NCBI RefSeq assembly: GCF_006861825.1
Contig: NZ_VDGI01000025.1
Location: forward strand, 1 to 44,331
Length of the DNA: 44,331 nt
Origin: Psychrobacillus vulpis
GTDB taxonomy: Bacteria; Bacillota; Bacilli; Bacillales_A; Planococcaceae
Reading direction: 5' to 3'
The notes below the pieces were generated by a model that was not told where the DNA came from, searched no databases, and saw nothing but the letters and a program-made list of their open reading frames with translations. Within the stretch, counting starts at the first letter, position 1. Each line of letters starts with the position of its first letter. The position numbers were made by a program, and so were the translations under genes. Of the stretch, positions 19,311-32,716 are shown piece by piece.

Positions 19311-19341
19311 ACTGAACAGAAGCCTCTGTTCAGTTTTTTTG
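19311..19341 (+). terminator. Terminator after yerC
   Basis: Perfect 10-bp stem ACTGAACAGA (19311-19320) / TCTGTTCAGT (19325-19334), loop AGCC, then a T-run. Immediately downstream TATAAT (19343-19348) could be the -10 of the pcrB transcription unit, though no good -35 is seen. Confidence 0.9.
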
Positions 19342-19383
19342 TTATAATGAAGAATACTTAATTAATTATTTGAAGGAGAAGAA

Positions 19384-20064
19384 ATGGATTATAAAGAATG
19401 GCGACATATATTTAAATTGGATCCAGCAAAGGCAATTAGTGCCGATGCTTTAGAAAAAGTTTGTGAATCTGGAACTGACGCTATTATTATTGGTGGTTCT
19501 GATGGAGTAACACTTGATAATGTAATTGATTTATTAATGCGAATTAGACGGTATGCCGTACCTGTTGCACTTGAAGTGTCAACTATCGAGTCGATTACAC
19601 CTGGCTTTGATTTTTATTTTATTCCTAGTGTTTTAAATAGCACGGATACAAAATGGGTGAAAGATTTACATCATGCTGCAACAAAGGAATTCGGAGAAGT
19701 GATGAACTGGGAAGAAATTATACCAGAAGGCTATTGCATATTAAATCCTGATTGCAAAGCGGCTAAACTAACGAGTGCCAAGCATCCAGAATCGAATGAC
19801 GAAATTATTGCTTACGCACAAATGGTAGAGCATATGTTTAAATTTCCGATTTTTTATATGGAATATAGCGGCAAATATGGTGATATAGAAGTTGTTAAAA
19901 AAGTGAAATCAGGTCTTGTTAACACGAAACTTTTCTATGGTGGAGGCATTCAAACTGTTGAACAAGCGCGTGAAATGGCAGAGTATGCGGACACAATTAT
20001 TGTTGGAAACCAAGTATATGATGACTTAGAGGAAGCATTAAAAACAGTAAATGCTGTTAAGTAA
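19384..20064 (+). CDS. pcrB: Heptaprenylglyceryl phosphate synthase PcrB
   Basis: A 226-aa TIM-barrel protein that transfers heptaprenyl to glycerol-1-phosphate, giving an archaeal-type ether lipid precursor in Bacillales. [12 protein letters not shown] at the N terminus, [26 protein letters not shown] and [11 protein letters not shown] mark the family. Start ATG 19384 with GAAGGAG upstream. It sits in front of pcrA and ligA, the usual cluster. Confidence 0.95.
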   Translation: MDYKEWRHIFKLDPAKAISADALEKVCESGTDAIIIGGSDGVTLDNVIDLLMRIRRYAVPVALEVSTIESITPGFDFYFIPSVLNSTDTKWVKDLHHAATKEFGEVMNWEEIIPEGYCILNPDCKAAKLTSAKHPESNDEIIAYAQMVEHMFKFPIFYMEYSGKYGDIEVVKKVKSGLVNTKLFYGGGIQTVEQAREMAEYADTIIVGNQVYDDLEEALKTVNAVK

Positions 20065-20130
20065 CATTTGAGAAATATATGATTCATAGGTATAATAACA
20101 AGAACAAATGTTCTTTTGAGGAAGTGTATT

Positions 20131-24379
<4,249 letters not shown>

Positions 24380-24397
24380 TAAAAAGGAGTTCTGAAC

Positions 24398-25534
24398 GTG
24401 GCAAAAAAATATTTAGGCGTGCCAATATTGATTTTATTGCTAATTGTTTCTGGGTGTACTCCTTCGTTGAAAAAGGAAACAGAGGTTATTCAAGACTCAG
24501 AGCAAGATGCAACGAAAACAGTTATCATACCAAGTGTACAATTAGATGATACTTATTACCGTACATTATTACCTTATGCGGAAAGTGCAAGTAGAGGATT
24601 AGTTGTATCCAATCTAGCAACAAAATACGATATGAAAGAGGTCGAAACTGGCCTCCTTCGAGTTTCTCAAAAAGAATTCCCAGTAGATACGTACTTATTT
24701 CAAGAAGGTCAATATTTAGAGAAGAAAACGTTAGAAAATTGGTTAGCAAGAAGTAATCAAAGAGATGGCGGTTTAAATCCAAGTGATGAAGGGCTTACTG
24801 GTGAAGCGAAAGCAAAAAATGCTCCAGTTTATATTACACATATTGTCGAACAAAACTATTTGAAAAAAGAAGGTAACACAGTGAAGCTCGCAGGAATTTC
24901 GGTGGGACTTGCTTTGAACTCTATTTATTATTATCAAAAGGAAGCTTACGGTGCAACGTATGAAGAACCGTTAACACAAGCACAAATAGAGGAAAATGGG
25001 AAAAGAATTGCAAAGGAAGTAGTTCAACGTATGCGTCAAATGGATGGTCTACAAGACATACCAATAGTTGTTGGTCTATTTAAACAAAATAGTAGGAATG
25101 CTGTTGTACCAGGAACATACTTCACATATAGTGTTGCTCCAGGTGGAAAAAACGTTTCAGACTGGAAACCTATCGATGAAGAATATATTCTATTTCCTAC
25201 TACAGAATCGGAAGAAAAGTATCGTGATTTAGATACGGTTTTCCGCAATTTCAAACAAGATGTAGAAAAGTATTTTTCCAATTATACAAGTGTTATTGGA
25301 ACTGGATATTTTAAAGATAAACAGCTTCAAAAATTAACGATCACTATTCCTATTCAGTTTTATGGAACTGCTGAAATAATAGGGTTTACTCAACAAATTG
25401 CAGGTTTGTTAAAGGATCACTTTAATACTTCGATGCGCGTGGAAGTTAATGTGAATTCATTGAACGGTACCGAGGCATTATTGATCAAAAAACCAGGTGA
25501 AGAAGAACCGTATGTGCATATATACTCACAGTAA
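24398..25534 (+). CDS. camS: CamS-family lipoprotein
   Basis: A 378-aa lipoprotein: signal peptide, then lipobox IVSGC (Cys20), then a CamS domain. In enterococci and staphylococci the CamS signal peptide is processed to a sex-pheromone peptide; in Bacillales the role of the mature protein is unclear. GTG start with AAAGGAG upstream, 18 bases after ligA, so probably one operon with pcrB-pcrA-ligA. Confidence 0.93.
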   Translation: MAKKYLGVPILILLLIVSGCTPSLKKETEVIQDSEQDATKTVIIPSVQLDDTYYRTLLPYAESASRGLVVSNLATKYDMKEVETGLLRVSQKEFPVDTYLFQEGQYLEKKTLENWLARSNQRDGGLNPSDEGLTGEAKAKNAPVYITHIVEQNYLKKEGNTVKLAGISVGLALNSIYYYQKEAYGATYEEPLTQAQIEENGKRIAKEVVQRMRQMDGLQDIPIVVGLFKQNSRNAVVPGTYFTYSVAPGGKNVSDWKPIDEEYILFPTTESEEKYRDLDTVFRNFKQDVEKYFSNYTSVIGTGYFKDKQLQKLTITIPIQFYGTAEIIGFTQQIAGLLKDHFNTSMRVEVNVNSLNGTEALLIKKPGEEEPYVHIYSQ

Positions 25535-25540
25535 AAGGGC

Positions 25541-25560
25541 CACTCTGTTCAATTAGAGTG
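25541..25560. other. Small inverted repeat between camS and gatC
   Basis: CACTCT (25541-25546) / AGAGTG (25555-25560), loop of eight. It is followed by A-rich rather than T-rich sequence on this strand, so it is not a good terminator for camS. Its role is unclear. Confidence 0.4.
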
Positions 25561-25609
25561 AAAAATGATATGATATTGCTTATGGTTATTGAATTCGGAG
25601 GTGTGAAAA

Positions 25610-25900
25610 TTGGCGAATATTTCAAAGGAAGAAGTAAAACACGTAGCACATTTGGCACGACTTGCAATCACAGAAGAGGATGCTGAAAAATTTGCAGAGC
25701 AGTTAGCAGCAATTACTAACTTTGCAGATGAACTAAACGAGCTAGATACAACGAATGTTGTACCAACTTCGCATGTACTACCATTAGTAAATGTTCTTCG
25801 TGAAGATAAATCTATTCCAGGTTTAGACCGTGAAAAAATGATGAAAAATGTACAAGAACAAGAAGATGGACAAGTAAAAGTTCCAACTATCATCGAATAA
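25610..25900 (+). CDS. gatC: Glu-tRNA(Gln)/Asp-tRNA(Asn) amidotransferase subunit C
   Basis: A 96-aa GatC, which stabilises the GatA-GatB complex that converts misacylated Glu-tRNA(Gln) to Gln-tRNA(Gln). [18 protein letters not shown] is the typical N-terminal helix. TTG start with GGAGGTG seven bases upstream. It is followed by gatA after 23 bases. The genome is expected to lack a glutaminyl-tRNA synthetase; this is family knowledge, not seen here. Confidence 0.95.
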   Translation: MANISKEEVKHVAHLARLAITEEDAEKFAEQLAAITNFADELNELDTTNVVPTSHVLPLVNVLREDKSIPGLDREKMMKNVQEQEDGQVKVPTIIE

Positions 25901-25923
25901 TAAATAAGTAAGGAGGGCCACGG

Positions 25924-27393
25924 ATGACATTATTTACACATTCAGCAAAAGAACTTCAAGGATTACTAAAAGAGAAAAAAGTATCTGTTGAAGAGTTAAC
26001 AGCTGAATCTTATAAAAGAGTGAAAGAGTTAGACGGAGATGTGCAAGCATTTTTAGCTTTGAATGAAGAAAAAGCTACAGCACAATCGAAAGAAATGGAT
26101 AAAGTTCCTTTTGAAGAAAGAGGTCCACTTTTCGGTTTACCGATTGGTGTGAAAGATAATATCGTGACAGAAGGAATTATTACAACTTGTTCAAGTAAAA
26201 TTTTAGAAAACTTTAACCCTATTTATGATGCAACAGTTGTACATAAACTACGTGATGCGGGGCTTGTTACGATCGGAAAATTAAACATGGATGAGTTTGC
26301 TATGGGATCATCTACCGAAAATTCAGCTTACAAAACAACTCGTAATCCATGGAATTTGGATCATGTACCAGGTGGATCTTCAGGCGGTTCTGCTGCTGCA
26401 GTAGCAGCTGGTGAGGTTCCATTTTCTTTAGGATCAGATACTGGTGGATCTATTCGTCAACCAGCTTCTTTCTGTGGTGTAGTTGGGATGAAACCTACAT
26501 ACGGACGTGTTTCTCGTTCAGGATTAGTTGCATTCGCATCATCTTTAGACCAAATTGGACCTATTACACGAAACGTAGAAGATAATGCGTTTTTATTGGA
26601 AGCTATTTCAGGCCTTGATAAGAACGATTCAACTTCTGCAAATGTAGAAGTACCAAGCTTTACTAAATCTCTAACAGGAGATATTAAAGGACTTCGAATC
26701 GCTGTACCGAAAGAATATTTGGGACAAGGTGTAGGAGAAGCATCTAGACAATCTGTTTTAGATGCACTGAAAGTATTAGAATCACTTGGTGCTGTTTGGG
26801 AAGAAGTATCACTACCACATTCTAAATATGCACTTGCTACTTACTATCTATTATCCTCTTCAGAGGCGTCTTCTAACTTAGCTCGTTTCGATGGTATTCG
26901 TTATGGTTTCCGTGCTGAAAATGTACAAAACTTAATGGAACTATATAAAGAAACTCGTGCGCAAGGTTTTGGCGATGAAGTAAAACGTCGTATTATGCTT
27001 GGAACTTACTCGCTAAGTGCAGGTTCTTACGATGCTTATTATAAAAAAGCACAACAAGTTCGAACTTTGATCAAACAAGATTTTGAAACTGTTTTTGAAA
27101 ACTATGATGTAATTATTGGGCCAACTACACCAACACCAGCATTTAAAATTGGTGAAAACGTAAAAGACCCACTAACTATGTATGCAAACGATATTTTAAC
27201 AATTCCAGTAAACCTTGCTGGAGTACCTGGAATTTCGATTCCATGTGGATTCTCTGATGGTCTTCCACTTGGATTACAAATTATTGGGAAGCATTTTGAT
27301 GAAGCAACGATTTATCGTGTTGCACATGCGTATGAGCAAGCAACAAGCTTCCATAAACAAACTCCTCAAATTTGGGAGGGAACAAAACGATGA
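25924..27393 (+). CDS. gatA: Amidotransferase subunit A GatA
   Basis: A 489-aa amidase-signature enzyme that releases ammonia from glutamine for GatB. GVKDN holds the catalytic Lys, [10 protein letters not shown] the cis-Ser and [14 protein letters not shown] the nucleophile Ser. ATG 25924 after AAGGAGG. Its stop overlaps the gatB start (ATGA). Confidence 0.97.
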   Translation: MTLFTHSAKELQGLLKEKKVSVEELTAESYKRVKELDGDVQAFLALNEEKATAQSKEMDKVPFEERGPLFGLPIGVKDNIVTEGIITTCSSKILENFNPIYDATVVHKLRDAGLVTIGKLNMDEFAMGSSTENSAYKTTRNPWNLDHVPGGSSGGSAAAVAAGEVPFSLGSDTGGSIRQPASFCGVVGMKPTYGRVSRSGLVAFASSLDQIGPITRNVEDNAFLLEAISGLDKNDSTSANVEVPSFTKSLTGDIKGLRIAVPKEYLGQGVGEASRQSVLDALKVLESLGAVWEEVSLPHSKYALATYYLLSSSEASSNLARFDGIRYGFRAENVQNLMELYKETRAQGFGDEVKRRIMLGTYSLSAGSYDAYYKKAQQVRTLIKQDFETVFENYDVIIGPTTPTPAFKIGENVKDPLTMYANDILTIPVNLAGVPGISIPCGFSDGLPLGLQIIGKHFDEATIYRVAHAYEQATSFHKQTPQIWEGTKR

Positions 27394-28820
27394 ATTTTGA
27401 AACGATTATTGGACTAGAGGTTCACGTAGAATTAAAAACAGATTCTAAAATATTTTCTCCTGCACCAGCTCATTTTGGAGCAGAGCCAAATACAAATACA
27501 CATGTAATTGACCTTGGATATCCAGGCGTACTACCTGTTGTGAATAAAACAGCAGTAGAGTGGGGCATGAGAGCTGCACTAGCATTGAACATGGATATTG
27601 CACCAGTTACTAAGTTTGACCGTAAAAACTACTTTTACCCCGATAATCCAAAAGCGTACCAAATCTCTCAATTCGATAAACCAATCGGTGAAAACGGCTG
27701 GGTAGAAATCGAAGTTGGTGGAGAAAAGAAACGTATTGGTATTACACGTCTTCACTTAGAAGAAGATGCGGGTAAATTAACGCACACTAGTAACGGTTAT
27801 TCCCTTGTAGACTACAATCGTCAAGGAACACCGTTAATCGAAATCGTATCAGAACCAGATATCCGTACTCCTGAAGAAGCATATGCATATTTGGAAAAGG
27901 TTAAATCTATTATCCAATATACAGGTGTATCTGACTGTAAGATGGAAGAAGGCTCACTCCGTTGTGATGCAAATATTTCGTTACGTCCATACGGACAAGA
28001 AAAATTTGGTACAAAAACAGAGCTGAAGAACTTAAACTCATTCAATTTCGTTCGTCGTGGTTTGGAACATGAAGAAGTTCGTCAAGCGGAAGTATTACTT
28101 TCTGGTGGAGTTATCCCACAAGAAACTCGTCGTTTTGATGAGTCAACTGGTAAAACAGTACTTATGCGTGTCAAAGAAGGCGCGGATGACTACCGTTACT
28201 TCCCTGAGCCAGACTTAGTAGAAATCGTAATAGATGATGAGTGGAGAGAAAGAGTACGCGCTGAAATTCCTGAGCTTCCTGATGCTCGTAAAAAACGCTA
28301 CATCGAAGAGCTTGGACTACCAGCATACGATGCAATGGTTTTAACATTAACAAAAGAAATGTCCGATTTCTTTGAAGAAACTATTGCACTTGGTGCGGAT
28401 GTAAAGCTTGCTTCCAACTGGCTAATGGGTGAAGTTTCTGCTTACTTAAATGCAGACCAAAAAGAACTGAAGGATATTAAACTAACTCCATCAGGCCTAG
28501 CTGGTATGATTAAGTTAATTTCTGACGGAACTATTTCATCGAAAATAGCGAAAAAAGTTTTCAAAGAACTTGCGGATAATGGCGGAGAAGCAGAAGAAAT
28601 CGTGAAAGCACAAGGCCTAGTACAAATTTCAGACGAAGGTGCACTTCGTGAAGTCGTACTTGCAACACTAGATGCAAATCCACAATCAATTGAAGACTTT
28701 AAAAACGGTAAAGACCGTGCCATTGGATTCCTTGTTGGTCAAATTATGAAAGCAACAAAAGGACAAGCGAACCCACCACTTGTAAACAAAATTCTAAACG
28801 AAGAAATTGTAAAACGCTAA
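27390..28820 (+). CDS. gatB: Amidotransferase subunit B GatB
   Basis: A 476-aa subunit that phosphorylates and amidates the misacylated tRNA. The true start is ATG 27390 ([15 protein letters not shown]), with GGGAGGG upstream and a four-base overlap with gat[30 protein letters not shown] and [17 protein letters not shown] are family signatures, and the C-terminal YqeY-like tail is complete. A strong terminator follows. Confidence 0.97.
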   Translation: MNFETIIGLEVHVELKTDSKIFSPAPAHFGAEPNTNTHVIDLGYPGVLPVVNKTAVEWGMRAALALNMDIAPVTKFDRKNYFYPDNPKAYQISQFDKPIGENGWVEIEVGGEKKRIGITRLHLEEDAGKLTHTSNGYSLVDYNRQGTPLIEIVSEPDIRTPEEAYAYLEKVKSIIQYTGVSDCKMEEGSLRCDANISLRPYGQEKFGTKTELKNLNSFNFVRRGLEHEEVRQAEVLLSGGVIPQETRRFDESTGKTVLMRVKEGADDYRYFPEPDLVEIVIDDEWRERVRAEIPELPDARKKRYIEELGLPAYDAMVLTLTKEMSDFFEETIALGADVKLASNWLMGEVSAYLNADQKELKDIKLTPSGLAGMIKLISDGTISSKIAKKVFKELADNGGEAEEIVKAQGLVQISDEGALREVVLATLDANPQSIEDFKNGKDRAIGFLVGQIMKATKGQANPPLVNKILNEEIVKR

Positions 28821-28825
28821 TTAGT

Positions 28826-28852
28826 AGAGGTGTCCTAGGACACCTCTTTTTT
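28826..28852 (+). terminator. gatCAB terminator
   Basis: 22-bp perfect palindrome AGAGGTGTCC-TA-GGACACCTCT (28826-28847) running into T6. It is followed within 13 bases by the 21-bp-period array. Confidence 0.95.
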
Positions 28853-28864
28853 GTTGATATGGGA

Positions 28865-29316
28865 TTCTCTCGGATAGGTTGTGCATTCTCTCGGATAAAT
28901 TAGTTATTCTCTCGTATAAATTAGTTATTCTCTCGTATAGCTCGTAGATTCTCTTGATTCGGAATTATAATCCAATTAAAAAACTCCCAGGGTAGAGACT
29001 TATAAATTAACTAGTAATCTAGTTGATATACTGTTCTCTCGGAAAGAGTGTGCGATCTCTCGCATAGGGTGTACATTCTCTCGGATAACTTATTTATTCT
29101 CTCGCATAGCTCGTAGATTCTCTCGAATCGGAATTATATCCCAATAAAAAAACTCCCAGAATATAAACCTATAAATTAACTAGTAATCTAGTTGATTTAC
29201 TATTCTCTCGGATAGGGTGTACATTCTCTCGGATAAATTAGATATTCTCTCGCATAGCTCGTAGATTCTCTCACATAGCTCGCAGATTCTCTCGCATACC
29301 AAAATAATTCTCTCGA
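28865..29316. repeat. Three-block 21-bp-period array, TTCTCTCG core
   Basis: The core TTCTCTCG (small variants) begins at 28865, 28886, 28907, 28928, 28949; then 29034, 29055, 29076, 29097, 29118; then 29203, 29224, 29245, 29266, 29287, 29308. Within blocks the step is always exactly 21. Blocks are separated by 85 bp, so the block-plus-spacer period is 169 bp. The two spacers are near copies of each other, each with AACTAG-TAAT-CTAGTT and an AAAAAACTCCCAG stretch. The array fills the convergent gap between gatB and the K+ transporter gene; no gene is seen in it. Confidence 0.93.
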
Positions 29317-29330
29317 ATCGGAATTAATTT

Positions 29331-29370
29331 CAATAAAAAAAGAACTACTCGAAATATACATTTCGAGTAG
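29331..29370 (-). terminator. Terminator of the ktrB-like gene
   Basis: 11-bp stem CTACTCGAAAT (29345-29355) / ATTTCGAGTAG (29360-29370). Read on the minus strand it is followed by TTC and a run of T (complement of the A-run at 29334-29341). Confidence 0.88.
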
Positions 29371-29381
29371 ATCCATATAAA

Positions 29382-30710
29382 TTATCCAGTAATCACTTGG
29401 TCATACGGATAGCGATAGTTCACTTTCTTCGGTTTAGTCAAAATGAAAAATAAAGTAAGCGGGCCAATTCGTCCGAGAAACATTACTATAGATATTAGTA
29501 CTTCGCCTATATTACTAAGCTGATTTGTAATTCCCATCGTCAATCCGACAGTACCAAATGCAGAAAACACTTCAAATACTAATGGAAGTAATGGCAACTT
29601 CTCACTTATAGTTAGAGCAAATGTAAATAGAAATACAATAGCTAAACTAACAGTTGAAATAGCTAATGAACGAATAACAGTTTCCTTCCGAATAGACCTT
29701 CCGAATAATGATGGTTCTTCTTGAAAACGAAAGAAAGCAAATGTTGCCAATAAAGTTACCATAAATGTCGTTAATTTAATCCCAGAGGCTGTCGATGCAC
29801 TACCCCCTCCGATGAACATTAAAAACATAGTAAATAATAATGAGGGATCTTCCATTTGTCCATAATCAATCATATTGAACCCTGCAGTACGAGGCGTAAC
29901 TGCCGTAAAGTAGGAAGTAAATATTTTATCCCAAAGACTCATTTTCCCGATAGTACTATCATTATTAAATTCCAATAAAAAAAGAGTAATCGCTGCGAAA
30001 ACATTCAACCCAATCGTTCCAATTACCATCATCTTTGTATGAAGTGACCAAGTACGAAACGATTTCTTTTGAAAAATATCTACAACTACGACAAATCCGA
30101 GTCCACCAATAATAAATAAACTGGACAATATAAGATTAACAATAGGGTCACTCGTAAAGCCCATTAAATTATCAGCAAACAGTGAAAAACCAGCATTATT
30201 AAAAGCGGAAACTACATGAAACAAACTATAATAAAAAGCATCTGAGAATCCGTAAGTTGGTATCCAGTGAAGAGTTAACAAAGAAATGGCTACACTTTCT
30301 ACCGTTAATACGAATATTAAAATAAGTTTTGTAAGTTTCACAATTCCACCAATCGATTGCTGATTGAATGATTCTTGTAAATAAATTCTATTTTGTAAAC
30401 CAACTTTTTTGCCTAGCAGTAGAAGGATAGCAACAGCAAATGTCATTGTACCAATTCCTCCACATTGAATAAGGAAAAGAAGAACAAGCTCACCAAACAA
30501 TGTCAAAGTTGTACCGGGGTCAAACACACTAAGTCCAGTAACAGTCGTTGCAGAAGTTGCAACGAATAATGCATCTACCCACGAAACGGATGTCGTTGTT
30601 GCAAAGGGTAATTTCAATAAAATTGTACCTAATGCGATTAAACATAAAAAACTACCAGCAATAATTAGGGGAGGAGAAACTAAAAGTTTTCTCTTTTTAT
30701 GTTTTAGCAT
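29382..30710 (-). CDS. KtrB/KtrD-type potassium channel subunit
   Basis: A 442-aa membrane protein of the TrkH/KtrB superfamily, with about eight to ten hydrophobic segments. The four pore-loop regions are visible: ATTVTGLSVFDPG, FNNAGFSLF, TPRTAGFNMID and AFGTVGLTMGIT. The start is placed at the second Met (MLKHKKRK), which has AGGAAG upstream; a frame starting nine codons earlier is less likely. No regulatory KtrA/KtrC gene is adjacent, so it may pair with a distant one, as KtrD does. Confidence 0.9.
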   Translation of the reverse strand: MLKHKKRKLLVSPPLIIAGSFLCLIALGTILLKLPFATTTSVSWVDALFVATSATTVTGLSVFDPGTTLTLFGELVLLFLIQCGGIGTMTFAVAILLLLGKKVGLQNRIYLQESFNQQSIGGIVKLTKLILIFVLTVESVAISLLTLHWIPTYGFSDAFYYSLFHVVSAFNNAGFSLFADNLMGFTSDPIVNLILSSLFIIGGLGFVVVVDIFQKKSFRTWSLHTKMMVIGTIGLNVFAAITLFLLEFNNDSTIGKMSLWDKIFTSYFTAVTPRTAGFNMIDYGQMEDPSLLFTMFLMFIGGGSASTASGIKLTTFMVTLLATFAFFRFQEEPSLFGRSIRKETVIRSLAISTVSLAIVFLFTFALTISEKLPLLPLVFEVFSAFGTVGLTMGITNQLSNIGEVLISIVMFLGRIGPLTLFFILTKPKKVNYRYPYDQVITG

Positions 30711-30749
30711 TAAAACACTTCCTTTTTTTGTATTCAATAAATAAGAAAT

Positions 30750-30778
30750 ACTTTATTCTTCTTTCTGTCACATGTCAA
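30750..30778 (-). promoter_or_regulatory. Promoter of the ktrB-like gene
   Basis: On the minus strand: TTGACA (30778-30773), 17-bp spacer, TAAAGT (30755-30750). A perfect -35 and a moderate -10. It is divergent from the promoter at 30787. Confidence 0.7.
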
Positions 30779-30786
30779 TAACTTAT

Positions 30787-30815
30787 TTGAATTACCTGAT
30801 AGAACGCAGTATACT
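30787..30815 (+). promoter_or_regulatory. Promoter of the thioredoxin-like gene
   Basis: TTGAAT (30787-30792), 17-bp spacer, TATACT (30810-30815), 23 bases before the start codon. Confidence 0.75.
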
Positions 30816-30838
30816 TAGCAAAAAGGAGGATTTTCAAA

Positions 30839-31402
30839 TTGCCTACAGAACAACAATATTATAATCAAGCTAAACCACTTACACAATATATGAACGATAT
30901 GACTACAAAAAAAGAAGAATCTTTTAGCATATACGATAAGTTCGAAGTACCAGCGGATGATGAGTTTATTGAATTATTAAAAGAAAAATCTCCACATGTA
31001 CTAGTTATAACGGAAGATTGGTGTGGAGATGCAATGATGAACAACGCGATATTACGTAGAATAGCAGAAGCTGCAGAAATTGAAGTTCGAGCTGTCTATC
31101 GCGATGAAAATTTAGAGTTAATCGATCAATATTTAACAAACGGTGGTCGCTCAATTCCAGTTTATTTATTGCTAAATAGTGATGGGGAAGTTATTTCTAA
31201 ATGGGGGCCTCGTGCAGAAAAAGTGCAACAATTTGTAGCAGGAAATAGAGAAAAGTTTCCTCCGAAGGAAGATCCTACTTTCGAAGAAATACAAAATGCT
31301 TTTTTTCAGCAAATGACAAAAGAGTTCACTGAGAATAACGAATTTCACTTAGCTGTATACGAGGACATTCGTAATAACTGGATACAAGCACTTCAGAAAT
31401 AA
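30839..31402 (+). CDS. Thioredoxin-like protein with WCGDA site
   Basis: A 187-aa soluble thioredoxin-fold protein. ITEDWCGDAMMN (near residues 60-70) occupies the CxxC position but keeps only the first Cys, and RSIPVYLLL carries the cis-Pro expected later in the fold. It cannot act as a dithiol reductase in the usual way; monothiol or binding functions are possible. TTG start with AAGGAGG upstream. It stands as a single gene. The family is common in Bacillales but I do not know a tested function. Confidence 0.8.
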   Translation: MPTEQQYYNQAKPLTQYMNDMTTKKEESFSIYDKFEVPADDEFIELLKEKSPHVLVITEDWCGDAMMNNAILRRIAEAAEIEVRAVYRDENLELIDQYLTNGGRSIPVYLLLNSDGEVISKWGPRAEKVQQFVAGNREKFPPKEDPTFEEIQNAFFQQMTKEFTENNEFHLAVYEDIRNNWIQALQK

Positions 31403-31430
31403 CAAAAAAATTATTGTAAATAAAAGTGTG

Positions 31431-31452
31431 GGCCGGCATCAGTCGGCTCTTT
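31431..31452 (+). terminator. Weak terminator after the thioredoxin-like gene
   Basis: GGCCG...CGGCT hairpin with a short T-rich tail (CTCTTTTA). The stem is short, so confidence is limited. Confidence 0.45.
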
Positions 31453-31532
31453 TAGTAGTGAAATGGAACTTTTTGTTAAGTAACAAAGTCTTTATGACAA
31501 GAAAGAAATTGTGAAGCAGAAAGGAAATCTGT

Positions 31533-32444
31533 ATGAGACGTGCAAGAATCATTTATAATCCAACTTCCGGAAGAGAACTTTTCAAGAAGAGTTTGCCAGA
31601 TGTATTGGAATCTTTAGAAATTGCAGGGTATGAAACATCTTGTCATGCGACAAAATGTGAAGGAGATGCTACGATTGCTGCGAAGAAGGCTGTTGAAAAT
31701 GGCTTTGACTTAGTTATAGCTGCTGGTGGAGATGGCACTCTCAATGAAGTGGTAGCAGGAGTTAGTGAGTTTGAGCATAAGCCAAAAATTGGACTTATCC
31801 CAATGGGAACAACGAATGATTTCGCAAGGGCTGTGCATATTCCTAGAGATATCTCAAAAGCTGTTGAAATCATTATAAAGGGTGATACAATTCCAGTTGA
31901 CGTTGGCCGAGTAAACGACCGCTATTTTATTAATATTGCAGGTGGAGGAAGAATTACAGAACTTACATATGAAGTACCAAGTAAGTTAAAAACAGTACTT
32001 GGTCAACTTGCCTACTATCTCAAAGGGATTGAAATGCTTCCATCTATCAATGCAACGAAAGTAAGAATTGAGTACGATGATGAAGTATTTGAAGAGGAAG
32101 CCATGATGTTCTTAGTAGGGCTGACTAATTCTGTAGGTGGATTTGAAAAACTGGCACCTAGTTCTAGTATTAATGACGGCAAATTTACTTTATTGATTTT
32201 GAGGAAATGTAATGTAGCAGAATTTATTCGTCTTGCGTCCTTAGCCATCCGGGGAGAACATTTACACGATCCACTAGTAATTTCGACAAAAGCAAAACAT
32301 ATTAAGGTGACATCTGAAGACAAAGTTCAATTGAATCTTGATGGTGAATATGGTGGAACTATCCCAGCAGCTTTTGAAAATTTATACAGACATATAGAGG
32401 TTTTTGTACCGATCGATGAAATTCGTGAACAAGACAGACCGTAA
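31533..32444 (+). CDS. dagK: Diacylglycerol kinase DagK (DgkB)
   Basis: A 303-aa soluble lipid kinase that recycles diacylglycerol from lipoteichoic acid synthesis to phosphatidic acid. YNPTSGRE at residues 8-15, AAGGDGTLNEV with the GGDG nucleotide loop at 65-68, and LIPMGTTNDFARA are signatures of the family. LDGEYGG near the C terminus carries catalytic acidic residues. ATG 31533 after AAAGGAAA. Length is normal. Confidence 0.95.
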   Translation: MRRARIIYNPTSGRELFKKSLPDVLESLEIAGYETSCHATKCEGDATIAAKKAVENGFDLVIAAGGDGTLNEVVAGVSEFEHKPKIGLIPMGTTNDFARAVHIPRDISKAVEIIIKGDTIPVDVGRVNDRYFINIAGGGRITELTYEVPSKLKTVLGQLAYYLKGIEMLPSINATKVRIEYDDEVFEEEAMMFLVGLTNSVGGFEKLAPSSSINDGKFTLLILRKCNVAEFIRLASLAIRGEHLHDPLVISTKAKHIKVTSEDKVQLNLDGEYGGTIPAAFENLYRHIEVFVPIDEIREQDRP

Positions 32445-32452
32445 AAAAAACT

Positions 32453-32483
32453 AACCCAGCATTCTGCCGATTGCTGGGTTTTT
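32453..32483 (+). terminator. dagK terminator
   Basis: AACCCAGCA (32453-32461) / TGCTGGGTT (32472-32480), 9-bp perfect stem, ten-base loop, ending in five T. Confidence 0.92.
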
Positions 32484-32607
32484 GAACACTTCACATATCT
32501 AACACAAGTTTGTCATTCTTTCACCATGAATATGTTAGAAATCAGACAAGAACGGGAATGGTTTACTATATATTCTAATGTAGAATGAAACCAAAGGAGA
32601 TAAGTGT

Positions 32608-32703
32608 ATGTATAAAAAACAAGAAAAATACTTAATATGGCTTGCATTTATAGTTGCAGGTATTATGTTATTGTCATTTATTGGACGGATTTTTGGAAGC
32701 TAA
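32608..32703 (+). CDS. 31-aa membrane peptide before cydA
   Basis: MYKKQEKYLIWLAF begins a 31-residue peptide with one hydrophobic segment (about residues 9-28) ending IFGS. It has a strong ribosome site (AAAGGAG, nine bases before ATG 32608), and its stop is 13 bases before cydA, so it is very probably translated and co-transcribed. It is not the usual CydS, which is downstream. It could be a second small subunit or assembly peptide of the oxidase; that is inference from position. Confidence 0.7.
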   Translation: MYKKQEKYLIWLAFIVAGIMLLSFIGRIFGS

Positions 32704-32716
32704 GGAGGTATAACAG

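Noticed and set aside
28865-29316. CRISPR array
   Set aside because: Unit period of 21 bp is far below repeat-plus-spacer length, the linkers are themselves similar, and no cas gene is in the window.
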